NCBI GenBank assembly: GCA_021324995.1
Contig: JAJPIB010000003.1
Location: 1 to 32,099 of the forward strand
From: Chlamydiia bacterium
GTDB lineage: Bacteria > Chlamydiota > Chlamydiia > Chlamydiales > Rhabdochlamydiaceae
DNA length: 32,099 nt
Direction of reading: 5' to 3'
Below the pieces are notes generated by a model. That model had not been told where the DNA came from. It saw nothing but the letters and a program-made list of their open reading frames with translations, and made no database searches. A program made the translations under genes and the position numbers. Positions 1 to 7,502 of the stretch are shown here, one piece after another. The first letter of the stretch is position 1. Each line of letters opens with the position of its first letter.

Positions 1-184
1 CTATTTCTAATAGTGGCGACGATTCGATCGCGCCAATCGCGGGAGCTTTCGCTTCGGTCCTAAACCAAATTTTCAGTCGCGTCGGGTATAGCCCCTATTT
101 CTAATAGGGACGACGATTCGATCGCGCCAATCGCGGGAGCTTTCGCTTCGGTCTTAACCCAAATTTTCAGTCACGTTGGGTATA
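1..184. repeat. Two tandem copies of a dispersed intergenic repeat, period 94 bp
   Basis: Two near-identical units follow each other; the marker CTATTTCTAATAG starts at 1 and again at 95. Each unit runs through GATTCGATCGCGCCAATCGC and GGAGCTTTCGCTTCGGTC, then AATTTTCAGTC, and ends in CGTCGGGTATA or CGTTGGGTATA. Reverse-complement or same-strand relatives lie at 4038-4102, 20267-20565 and 31892-31988. The first unit is cut by the window edge. No protein or RNA gene is evident in it. Confidence 0.9.
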
Positions 185-275
185 TTTATTCAGGAAGGCC
201 CATGTCTTGGAAAATGGTCTCAAAATCTATCAAGAAAGCATCAAAAACCAAACTTTTATAATGTGAGATAGCTTT

Positions 276-1895
276 ATGTACATTGTAATTTTTTTAACTT
301 GTATTTGTAGTTTTTTTGTCTCTCAGTCTTATGCGACTGTTTATGATGTTGTCGTTTATGGAGGAACATCTGCGGGAGTAATGGCAGCTGTTCAGGCGGC
401 AAAAATGCAAAAATCGGTCATTTTGGTCGAACCAGGAAAACATCTCGGAGGGATGACTTCTAATGGCCTAAGTTATATTGACATCCTGAACACGTCGACC
501 ATTGGAGGATTATGTCGAGAGTATTTTTTTCACGTCTGGATGCACTATCAAAATAGCAGCGCATGGGTCTGGGAGCCTAAAACTATTTTGCCTAACCAGG
601 ACGGAATGCCAGTCATCGATGAAAAAGTCATGTGGCTCTTAGAACCGCATATCGGAGAAAGAATCTTCAAACTGATGATTGCTAGCGAAAAGGTTCCTGT
701 TCTTTTCGGAGAGAGATTAGACCGAGAAAATGGTGTTTGTAAACAGAACCAAAATATTACACATATAACGATGGTCTCAGGGACGAGGATTGCAGGAAAA
801 GTATTTATCGATGCCACCTATGAAGGAGATTTGATGGCAGCAGCAGGAGTATCTTATACCATCGGCCGAGAATCTAATCAGCAATATGGGGAAACTTTAA
901 ATGGCGTCTTCGTCAATCGGAAAACGGTGCCTTTCCCTGTAGATCCTTATCAGAAACAAGGATCTCCTGAAAGTGGTCTTTTGCCACGAGTTTATCCTTT
1001 TCCAGCGGGTCTAGAGGGAGAAGGTGATAGTGGGGTACAAGCGTTTGCTTATCGTCTCTGCCTAACAAATATCCCTCAAAATCGGGTGCCCATAGACAAA
1101 CCAAACGATTACGATGAAAAAAACTATGAGCTTGTTTTTCGGTTGATCGAGGCTGGAGATAAAAAAGTGTTTTTTAAGCAAAGCAGTTTGCCGAATTGTA
1201 AAATTGATGCTAACAGTAGCGGTCCCGTTTCGATGGACTTTATTGGCATGTCTTGGAGTTGGGCAGAAGCTGATGATGTTACGCGCCTTCAAATCGCGAA
1301 AGAACATGAAGGTTGGCAGCGTGGCCTCCTTTGGACACTGCAAAACCATCCGCGTATTCCAGAAGAGATAAGGATAAGTAATCTTCAATGGGGATTGGCA
1401 AAGGATGAATTTGTTGATAATGGTCACTGGCCTTATCAGCTATACGTACGAGAAGCAAGGCGTATGGTCTCTGATTTTGTCCTTACAGAGGCATATGCCA
1501 TGCGAGAGCAAAAAACAGACGATACAATAGGGATTGCTTCTTATAGAATTGATTCCCATGCCGTTAAGTATTGTTTGAATGACAAAGGATTACTTACTAC
1601 AGAAGGGGCTATTATTGGTAAGCCTCCCCTACCTTTTCCGATTAGCTACCGCGCCATTATTCCGAAAAGGGAGGAGTGCAGCAATCTCCTTGTGCCAGTC
1701 TGTTTGTCTGCTAGCCATATTGGTTTTTGCGGGATACGCACGGAACCAATATTTATGATCTTGGGCCAATCTGCTGGGATTGCAGCAAGTTTGTCTATCG
1801 AATTGGATCTCCCTTTACACAATTTGCCGTATGTGATTTTGAAGCAAAGACTTCTTGAAGCAAAGCAGGTTGTCGATTACCCTATTCTTCATTGA
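276..1895 (+). CDS. Secreted FAD-dependent oxidoreductase (FAD_oxidored family)
   Basis: This 539-residue protein begins with a typical Sec signal peptide, a hydrophobic stretch ending SQSYA at about residue 20. A dinucleotide-binding beta-alpha-beta follows: VVVYGGTSAGVMAAVQAA, then VILVEPGKHLGGM. Further family hallmarks are ATYEGDLMAAAG near residue 180 and, near the C-terminus, RTEPIFMILGQSAGIAA, which closes the FAD site. This pattern is that of the FAD_oxidored family (PF12831), often annotated as FAD-dependent oxidoreductase, whose substrates are mostly unknown. Export to the periplasm or beyond is inferred from the signal sequence. It stands alone, with only a weak purine stretch (GTGAGA) before the start, and converges with the S53 protease gene. 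The family call is secure; the reaction cannot be read from sequence. Confidence 0.85.
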   Translation: MYIVIFLTCICSFFVSQSYATVYDVVVYGGTSAGVMAAVQAAKMQKSVILVEPGKHLGGMTSNGLSYIDILNTSTIGGLCREYFFHVWMHYQNSSAWVWEPKTILPNQDGMPVIDEKVMWLLEPHIGERIFKLMIASEKVPVLFGERLDRENGVCKQNQNITHITMVSGTRIAGKVFIDATYEGDLMAAAGVSYTIGRESNQQYGETLNGVFVNRKTVPFPVDPYQKQGSPESGLLPRVYPFPAGLEGEGDSGVQAFAYRLCLTNIPQNRVPIDKPNDYDEKNYELVFRLIEAGDKKVFFKQSSLPNCKIDANSSGPVSMDFIGMSWSWAEADDVTRLQIAKEHEGWQRGLLWTLQNHPRIPEEIRISNLQWGLAKDEFVDNGHWPYQLYVREARRMVSDFVLTEAYAMREQKTDDTIGIASYRIDSHAVKYCLNDKGLLTTEGAIIGKPPLPFPISYRAIIPKREECSNLLVPVCLSASHIGFCGIRTEPIFMILGQSAGIAASLSIELDLPLHNLPYVILKQRLLEAKQVVDYPILH

Positions 1896-1914
1896 TTTTT
1901 AGAATGATTTGTGA

Positions 1915-1943
1915 ATCAGATGCCTCTCATAGAGACATCTGAT
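1915..1943. terminator. Hairpin between convergent genes, possible bidirectional terminator
   Basis: TCAGATGCCTCT (1916-1927) pairs with AGAGACATCTGA (1931-1942) with one mismatch and a 3-nt loop. It lies between the stops of the FAD oxidoreductase (+) and the S53 protease (-). No clear T-run follows on either strand, so termination is an inference from position. Confidence 0.45.
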
Positions 1944-1960
1944 ATGAATAAGTTCGCGTC

Positions 1961-3982
1961 TTAACGAGCTGTTGTTAGATTTTGAACCGTCGTGGAAGTA
2001 GAGCCACCCCCAGAGACAGTCGCAGTGGGCACTAAAGAATAGGAGGTATCTGCTGCTACGTTTACCTTCAAAACGATGGTTGAATAGCTTGCGCTTGGTT
2101 TCAATGCATCCTGTTGAGTGAAAGTAAGCTGGCTTGCATCAAAATTCCATCCTGAACCGCTAAAGGATTCGTAGGTAAGGCCTGCAGGAAGTGTAACAGC
2201 TACAGTTACAGGACCTGAGGTAGGAGCTTTACCTATATTGGAAACGATGATGTGGTAAGTGCCCGTGCCCCCTTTAGTAAAAGGAACGTTATGTTTCAGG
2301 TCAATGCTTAAGATGGGCACTGATGTAGAGGCTGTCAAGCTAGCAAACAGCTGGCCGCCGTTAAATGAACCCAATCCTGAGGCATTATCATAACCCTGAC
2401 TGGCTTTATAGAATAAATTATTTCCGACTTTCACATCATGAAAATCTGAGACATAAGCAGCTCCACTTGCAAGTCCGTAGAGGATGGGATTTGCAAATCC
2501 TAATGAGGGTTTATTAGCTTCCGTAAGCGATTGATTTACAAGAGAAGTAAAAGCTGCCCATAGAGGAGCCGCGCAACTTGTTCCTCCATAAATTTGCCAC
2601 TCGCCATTGTAGAAGATAGCATAACCTGTATTTGTGTCAGCGTTGAGCGCCACATCGGGGACATTGCGATGGGTTTTGGAATAGACCGTGGATACATTGG
2701 CTTGCCAAGATGGGATTGGCCAAATCGTGCTGACTCCTCCTCCACCTGCTCCATTACCCAGACCATCATTCCATACTAACTCTGATTGATAAACTCCTGT
2801 GTTTGTATCGACAACCAGGCGAGTCCCACCTACGCCTACGACGTAGGGTTGAGAAGCAGGGTCATCGACGACAAGCGATGTCGAGGAGTTATTTGCGTAA
2901 TCATCATAAGCGCCGCTGTCGCCAGCTGCAGCATAGATTGTTTGACCTTGTACGGCCATTTGTTGGAAAATAGCATTTTCAGCTTGAAGATATTGCAGGC
3001 TGACTAAATCCTCGCCTAATCCCCACGATGTACTGACTTGCTTAGCCAAATTATCCGTAGCAATACGGTTGTAAGTATCTAAAACACCTTGATTCGAATT
3101 GGGGCCTTCATAAACGTAAATTTCACTCTCAGGGGCCAGAGCGAGCGCAAGCTGAATGTCAAGAGTAACCTCTGCATCGATGCCAGCTGAACTTCCTCCA
3201 TCTACTAAAATATTTTTCAATTTAGCAGGCGGTAATCCAAATTGACTTGTGTAACCGTCGATATCGCTTTGCTGATAACTTGCAAGCTCGAACAGGGCAA
3301 TAATTTGGTTTTTCCCCTTTGTTGGGATGGAGGAGAGGTTATAAGCTGTGATGAGGTCGCTGGGTGAAAAGCCTCCGCCTGGTCCCGAGGGAAACTGCTG
3401 GGCAGTGGCATTAGCTTTTTCGTTTTGATGGTAATAAGTTTTCCACTTCGCATAGTTGTCAAGGCCCACGACACCTTGAACCAAAGAAGCGATGTGATCC
3501 GGAACCTCAGGATCTTCGGTTGGAGCGTAGAAGTGTCTTCCATCGGGTGAGCGAAAGTGATGAAGATGCAGATTAAATCCTGATTCAATCTCTTTTGCTT
3601 GGGCGCTAACATTAAGAAGAAGTCGATTCGGATGATGTCTTTCTATAGATAGCCCTAAGCTGCTCGCGTAAGCAACCACTTTATTGTAATCTTCTTCAGT
3701 GGGAGAAAATCGCTCGATGAACTCAGCAGTTGTGAGATATTTGCCGTAGAGTTCATCCGATGAATCGTGGATACGCCCTATTAGGGCGGCTAGCTCTTCT
3801 TGATTGCGTATAGGCAAAACAAAAGTAATGGGAATGGACCTGTTTTCTTGAACGCGGTGCAAGAGAGTGGCATCATTGACAAGCTTATGGGGGGTATGCC
3901 CAGAAAGTCTTGTCATTTCCGCGGTTGCTTGCAAAGATAGTGTTAGCAAGGACAACATGAGATAACATTTAAAAGATTTCAT
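1961..3982 (-). CDS. Secreted S53 family (sedolisin/kumamolisin-type) serine-carboxyl peptidase with C-terminal DUF11-like domain
   Basis: This 673-residue preproprotein has a signal peptide ending near ATA at 19-21, then a pro-kumamolisin activation domain over about 30-175 (EELYGKYLT-type motif near 77-84, VQGVVGLDNY at 168-177). The catalytic domain carries the full sedolisin set: Glu271 and Asp275 in AEVTLDIQLALALAP, the oxyanion Asp355 in AAAGDSGAYDD, and the nucleophile Ser469 in YGGTSCAAPLWAAF. Likely calcium-site segments are DFHDVKVG (513-520) and GYDNASGLGS (530-539). Residues from about 556 form an Ig-like DUF11-type repeat, probably for surface presentation. S53 enzymes are usually secreted endo- or tripeptidyl-peptidases active at acid pH; the substrate here is unknown. 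GAGG sits a few bases before the ATG. A palindromic repeat lies at 4038-4102 upstream. Confidence 0.93.
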   Translation of the reverse strand: MKSFKCYLMLSLLTLSLQATAEMTRLSGHTPHKLVNDATLLHRVQENRSIPITFVLPIRNQEELAALIGRIHDSSDELYGKYLTTAEFIERFSPTEEDYNKVVAYASSLGLSIERHHPNRLLLNVSAQAKEIESGFNLHLHHFRSPDGRHFYAPTEDPEVPDHIASLVQGVVGLDNYAKWKTYYHQNEKANATAQQFPSGPGGGFSPSDLITAYNLSSIPTKGKNQIIALFELASYQQSDIDGYTSQFGLPPAKLKNILVDGGSSAGIDAEVTLDIQLALALAPESEIYVYEGPNSNQGVLDTYNRIATDNLAKQVSTSWGLGEDLVSLQYLQAENAIFQQMAVQGQTIYAAAGDSGAYDDYANNSSTSLVVDDPASQPYVVGVGGTRLVVDTNTGVYQSELVWNDGLGNGAGGGGVSTIWPIPSWQANVSTVYSKTHRNVPDVALNADTNTGYAIFYNGEWQIYGGTSCAAPLWAAFTSLVNQSLTEANKPSLGFANPILYGLASGAAYVSDFHDVKVGNNLFYKASQGYDNASGLGSFNGGQLFASLTASTSVPILSIDLKHNVPFTKGGTGTYHIIVSNIGKAPTSGPVTVAVTLPAGLTYESFSGSGWNFDASQLTFTQQDALKPSASYSTIVLKVNVAADTSYSLVPTATVSGGGSTSTTVQNLTTAR

Positions 3983-4191
3983 AAAAATTCCTCATTTATT
4001 TTTTCTTTAGAAAAATATACCGTTTCCAATTGGAACTTATACCCAACGTGACTGAAAATTCGGTTTAGGACCGAAGCCAAATTTTCAGTCACGTTGGGTA
4101 TAAATGCGAGCGCAGCAGCAATCGGAAAAAAAGAACTGCCTCCAAACACGCCTAATTCGACACAAACTAAAAATTTAGCTATTTGACTCAT
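3979..4191 (-). CDS. Doubtful 70-aa membrane-like ORF interrupted by a repeat, overlapping the protease start
   Basis: The ORF begins MSQIAKFLVCVELGVFG, with a hydrophobic segment to about residue 31, then reads through the palindromic repeat 4038-4102 in frame. Its TGA overlaps the ATG of the S53 protease in an ATGA arrangement, which would allow translational coupling. No Shine-Dalgarno sequence is seen before its own ATG, and I recognise no family. It may be a real small gene extended by a repeat insertion, a remnant, or chance. Confidence 0.2.
   Translation of the reverse strand: MSQIAKFLVCVELGVFGGSSFFPIAAALAFIPNVTENLASVLNRIFSHVGYKFQLETVYFSKEKINEEFL
4038..4102. repeat. Short palindromic copy of the dispersed repeat with perfect 23-bp arms
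   Basis: The left arm starts TATACCCAACGTGACTG at 4038; the right arm ends CAGTCACGTTGGGTATA at 4102. The two arms are exact reverse complements over 23 bp. The centre (CGGTTTAGGACCGAAGCC) matches the centre of the longer copies. The ends read TA-TACCC...GGGTA-TA, as expected for an element flanked by a duplicated TA. It lies 56 bases upstream of the S53 protease start. Confidence 0.9.
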
Positions 4192-4699
4192 TTATGCAAA
4201 TCAAAATTTTTAATCAGTATGTATATAGTTTTGAGATGGGGTATGAGAGAGCAAACGAGTTTGTCCAAGCGTTGTTAGACGGATGGGTCAGGCGTAAAAT
4301 ATGAGAGGTAATCTGAAGGCAATGGAAAAGGCCTTATACTCTTTACAAACGACTAATGGCTCTTGGACCCAAGACGAAACTTGCTAGACAAACCGCCTAC
4401 TATGGCGACAGCAGCGAAATGAGGCGCAAGGTGGTCTCTCAGGAGGTATGCCATCGGACACACCATCTCTATAGAGACCCTCTTCATATCTTAAAAAATT
4501 AATAAAATTTTTATACTTGTATTTGCCCTACAGGTTCGACATACTACACTATTAATTTTTGAGCGTTGGTGTAAAATTTAATTTTTCCCATTCCTTCACC
4601 CTAAACCAATAAAAAATTAATTTGCGTGAAATTTCTGGAAAAAAAGGATTCGATTTTCTATCTCAGTACAAATGAGATGTTTTCTTTGGTGAGGAAAAA
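4192..4699. other. 508-bp intergenic region with no recognised gene
   Basis: It separates the protease region from the sterol reductase. A 36-codon ORF (4194-4304, +) starts MQIKIFNQYVYSFEMG and has no ribosome site or recognised homology. A second short frame begins with the ATG at 4322. GGTCTCT (4433-4439) can pair with AGAGACC (4473-4479). The part after 4500 is very AT-rich. I looked for conserved cores of RNase P RNA, tmRNA and SRP RNA and saw none. It may contain gene remnants plus the promoter of the reductase gene. Confidence 0.5.
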
Positions 4700-6025
4700 A
4701 TGAGCGCTCAAACGACGGCAATTGGCAGAATCTTAAAATGGATTAAACGTATCCTTGGGCCTTTGCTCCTGATCACGATCTGTCCCCCAATCGTCATGTT
4801 AGTGTGGTATACTAACGTCTTTTTAGACGGATCTGTAGAAAAGCTCGCCTCCGTGATTTCAGAGGAAGGTTTTTTTTCTACTCTTTATCATGTGTGGAGT
4901 CCTTTTTTCTTCGGAACGACAAAAGCTTGGAAAATTTTAGCCGCCTTTGCAGCTCTTGAGCTATTTTTGATGAAAGCACTACCGGGAAAAAAGATAGCTG
5001 GTCCTGTCACGCCAAAAGGAAATATTCCCATCTACAAGGCAAACGGAATATCCGCTTTTATTTGTACGGTTGCTCTCTTTTATCTGGGAGCATTCCAGTT
5101 TCATCTTTTTTCCCCTGGCATTATCTACGATAACTTCGGTGGGCTTCTAGGTGCCCTAAACGTTTTCAGCCTTCTTTTTTGCCTTTTTCTCTATTTTAAA
5201 GGCAGATATAAACCCTCTACCTCAGACTCCGGGGCTACTGGAGATGCTGTCTTTGACTACTTTTGGGGAACTGAACTGTATCCACGCGTTTTTGGGTGGG
5301 ACGTCAAAATGTTTACCAATTGCCGATTTGGGATGATGGGATGGGCGTTAATCATTCTTTCTTTTGCTTGTAAGCAGAACCAACTCCAAGGGCTTTCCGA
5401 TTCGATGGTGGTCGCTATTATTTTGCAGTTGCTATATATTGGGAAGTTTTTCTGGTGGGAAGCGGTCTATCTAAGGTCGATGGATATTATGTACGATAAG
5501 GCAGGATTTTGTATCACATGGGGATGTATGGTCTGGCTACCCTCGATCTACACCTCTCCAACCCTTTTTCTTGTAAACCATCCTAACCACTTGGGCATCT
5601 GGGTATCCTCTGCTATATTGACTGCAGGAGTCACCTGCATCTATATCAACTATTTGGCCGACAAGCAGCGCCATTATGTCCGTAATAAAAAGGGGGAATG
5701 CACGGTCTGGAAGAGAAAACCCGATCTTATCTTCGCCAACTATAAAACAGAATGGGGAGAGAACAAGCAAAGTTTGTTACTCGCGTCTGGTTGGTGGGGG
5801 ATCTCTCGCCACTTTCATTATCTTCCCGAGATTCTAGGTGCTTTTTGCTGGAGCGTCCCTGCGTTGTTCAATTATTATATTCCCTATTTCTATCTCACAT
5901 TTCTCTTCCTACTGTTGATTGATCGCTCCTTCCGACAGGAAAAAAGATGCGCGATCAAATATGGCAGCGACTGGGACAAATATTGTGAAAGAGTCCCTTT
6001 CCGAGTCATCCCTTTCGTTTACTAA
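4700..6025 (+). CDS. Sterol reductase of the ERG4/ERG24 family, closest in motifs to 7-dehydrocholesterol reductase
   Basis: This 441-residue protein with many membrane segments carries the C-terminal signature of DHCR7/sterol C14-reductases: SGWWGISRHFHY (from Ser363) and KYGSDWDKYCERVPFR, ending in IPFVY. Mid-protein, FGWDVKMFTNCRFGMMGWAL and WLPSIYTSPTLFLVNHP follow the animal and plant DHCR7 pattern (FDFKMFFNGRPG and WLPYLYTLQ-type) better than the lamin-B-receptor/ERG24 pattern. These enzymes use NADPH to reduce a ring double bond, delta-7 for DHCR7, in the membrane. Bacteria lacking sterol synthesis would have to act on host sterols; relatives have been reported from intracellular bacteria such as Coxiella and environmental chlamydiae. 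The start has GAGG seven bases upstream. The family is certain; the delta-7 specificity is inferred. Neighbours give no pathway. Confidence 0.92.
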   Translation: MSAQTTAIGRILKWIKRILGPLLLITICPPIVMLVWYTNVFLDGSVEKLASVISEEGFFSTLYHVWSPFFFGTTKAWKILAAFAALELFLMKALPGKKIAGPVTPKGNIPIYKANGISAFICTVALFYLGAFQFHLFSPGIIYDNFGGLLGALNVFSLLFCLFLYFKGRYKPSTSDSGATGDAVFDYFWGTELYPRVFGWDVKMFTNCRFGMMGWALIILSFACKQNQLQGLSDSMVVAIILQLLYIGKFFWWEAVYLRSMDIMYDKAGFCITWGCMVWLPSIYTSPTLFLVNHPNHLGIWVSSAILTAGVTCIYINYLADKQRHYVRNKKGECTVWKRKPDLIFANYKTEWGENKQSLLLASGWWGISRHFHYLPEILGAFCWSVPALFNYYIPYFYLTFLFLLLIDRSFRQEKRCAIKYGSDWDKYCERVPFRVIPFVY

Positions 6026-6088
6026 CCGAAGTTTTGGGTTGTTTTTATGGAGAATTGTCTCTATGAAAGGAACTCAAAACTCAGGTTA
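6023..6088. terminator. Nested hairpin after the sterol reductase
   Basis: TAACCGAAGTTTTGGGTT (6023-6040, starting in the stop codon) pairs with AACTCAAAACTCAGGTTA (6071-6088) over about 15 of 18 positions. An inner GGAGA-ATTG-TCTCT hairpin sits inside. No T-run follows, so it may be a processing or stability element rather than a terminator. Confidence 0.4.
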
Positions 6089-6128
6089 CTAACCCCTCCC
6101 ACTTGGGTTAACTTATTTTTTACATTCA

Positions 6129-6917
6129 ATGAGGAGAATTTTCTGGCGAATATTTTTTATAGCAAGTAAAATTCATCGGTTTCCTCTCAAATTAACTTGG
6201 TGTTTAATGCCTGGATCTTTTTTTTCTTATTTGTCTTGCTCGAACACGCACCCTTCTTGCCCTAGGATTCTCATCCTATTAGGACCGCCGGGATCAGGAA
6301 AAGGAACTCAAGCGAAGAAGCTCGAACAAAGCTTGCACTTGCCTCACATTTCTACAGGTGACCTCTTGCGCGATCACATCCGCAGAAATACCGAATTGGG
6401 AAAACTTGCGCAAAGCTATATGGACAAGGGCAATCTCCTTCCTGATCACTTAATCCTCGATATGCTTTTTGAAAGAGTTTCTCAAAAAGACTGCAACAAG
6501 GGATATATCTTAGACGGATTCCCCAGAACCATTCCTCAGGCAGAAACATTCCAAAAAGGATTGGAACCACAAACTTCTCCTATCGTGGTTAATCTAGATC
6601 TTCCCGATGAGAAGATCCTTGAGAGATTGACGAAAAGAGTTGTCTGCGAAAACTGCGGAGCTTCTTATCATCTCCTCTATTCCCCCCCGAAAGAAAAGGA
6701 CATATGCGATAAATGCTCAGGTGTATTGATCCAGCGCCCCGATGACTCAGAAGAGGTCATCCGTAAGCGATTGAAAGTTTATAGCGATCAAACTGCTCCT
6801 CTCATTTCTTTCTATTCCAAACAAAATCTCTTACATACCATTGACTGCTCACCACCTCCAGAACAGATATTTCGGGAAATCTGTTCCGTGATTGACCAAA
6901 CAACAAAATTCTGCTAA
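6129..6917 (+). CDS. adk: Adenylate kinase
   Basis: It catalyses ATP + AMP = 2 ADP in the cytosol. As called the protein has 262 residues. The P-loop is GPPGSGKGTQ (52-61), followed by the AMP-binding region STGDLLRDHI and DGFPRT (129-133). A LID with four cysteines (173, 176, 193, 196; CENC...CDKC) indicates a structural zinc, and RPDD.EEVIRKRL follows. The core starts near residue 46, so about 45 residues precede it; other adenylate kinases have only a few there. The ATG at 6129 overlaps a GAGGAG that would serve a start downstream of it, and an internal ATG at 6207 (residue 27) has no good ribosome site. The true start is therefore uncertain. It follows the sterol reductase by 103 bases. 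Confidence 0.95.
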   Translation: MRRIFWRIFFIASKIHRFPLKLTWCLMPGSFFSYLSCSNTHPSCPRILILLGPPGSGKGTQAKKLEQSLHLPHISTGDLLRDHIRRNTELGKLAQSYMDKGNLLPDHLILDMLFERVSQKDCNKGYILDGFPRTIPQAETFQKGLEPQTSPIVVNLDLPDEKILERLTKRVVCENCGASYHLLYSPPKEKDICDKCSGVLIQRPDDSEEVIRKRLKVYSDQTAPLISFYSKQNLLHTIDCSPPPEQIFREICSVIDQTTKFC

Positions 6918-7029
6918 CAGCAAGAATTTTCTATTTGGTAATATTTTTCGCCTGAACTCGGAATTTGTCGTTAGGGATTCAGATTTCATCGATTTTAAGA
7001 TTTTATATAGTCGTAGGGAGTTAATTATT

Positions 7030-7434
7030 ATGAATACAAATACTATGGATCAAGAGATCCCGTGCTGTGAAAAAATCGGTTATTGGGGTTATCATCTCAT
7101 TTTGGATTGCCAAGGATGCAATCGAACTGAAATTGGAAGCAAAGAAAATCTAAAAGCGTTTATTAAGAATCTCGTCGATGAAATCGACATGAAAGCCTAC
7201 GGCGAGCCTGTCATTGAGCATTTTGCGACCCATGCAGACGACAAAGCGGGGTTTTCATTGGTACAATTGATTGAAACAAGTTCGATCACCGGCCACTTTG
7301 TAGACATGAATGGCGATGCTTACATAGACATTTTCTCCTGTAAGCCATTTTCTATTGATATAGCTAAAAGCGTGGTCAACCGATACTTTCATCCCCAAAA
7401 GATCAAAGTCCATTTTCTGACTCGACAAGCCTAG
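7030..7434 (+). CDS. SpeD-like pyruvoyl-dependent decarboxylase (AdoMetDC family)
   Basis: I chose the ATG at 7030, which gives 134 residues, because AGGGAG lies nine bases upstream; a longer frame from 6892 overlaps adk and has no such site. The protein has the AdoMetDC layout: GYWGYHLILDCQGC near the N-terminus, HF near 65, then IETSSITGHF (81-90) and IDIFSCKPF with Cys104. In SpeD, self-cleavage before a serine makes the pyruvoyl cofactor; here Ser84 or Ser85 sits in that place, but the usual SHLTIHTFPE sequence is changed to SSITGHFVD. SpeD normally decarboxylates S-adenosylmethionine for spermidine synthesis; some homologues are reported to act on ornithine or arginine. No spermidine synthase gene is nearby. 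Family likely, substrate open. Confidence 0.8.
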   Translation: MNTNTMDQEIPCCEKIGYWGYHLILDCQGCNRTEIGSKENLKAFIKNLVDEIDMKAYGEPVIEHFATHADDKAGFSLVQLIETSSITGHFVDMNGDAYIDIFSCKPFSIDIAKSVVNRYFHPQKIKVHFLTRQA

Positions 7435-7452
7435 TTCAATAGGGAATGCGGC

Positions 7453-7482
7453 GGAGAATTTAGCCCTCGGGCTAAATTCTCC
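7453..7482. terminator. Strong hairpin between convergent genes
   Basis: GGAGAATTTAGCCC (7453-7466) is followed two bases later by its exact reverse complement (7469-7482). It lies between the stops of the SpeD-like gene (+) and the GH63 gene (-). No long T-run follows; position and stem strength suggest a bidirectional terminator. Confidence 0.55.
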
Positions 7483-7502
7483 TGAATGTGGCATTTCCAG
7501 TT

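Noticed and set aside
201..260. 19-codon ORF beginning MSWKMVSKS
   Set aside because: Too short, no homology recognised, and directly after a repeat; likely chance.
1062..1427. 121-codon frame opposite the FAD oxidoreductase
   Set aside because: Antisense to a well-supported gene; composition looks like a shadow frame.
4305..4699. Possible RNase P RNA, tmRNA or SRP RNA
   Set aside because: The conserved cores of these RNAs (for example GGAAAGTCC-like for RNase P, the tRNA-like end of tmRNA, the GGAAGCAGC-like SRP loop) are not seen.
6892..7029. N-terminal extension of the SpeD-like protein
   Set aside because: It overlaps the end of adk, matches nothing in the family, and the ATG at 7030 has AGGGAG at good spacing.
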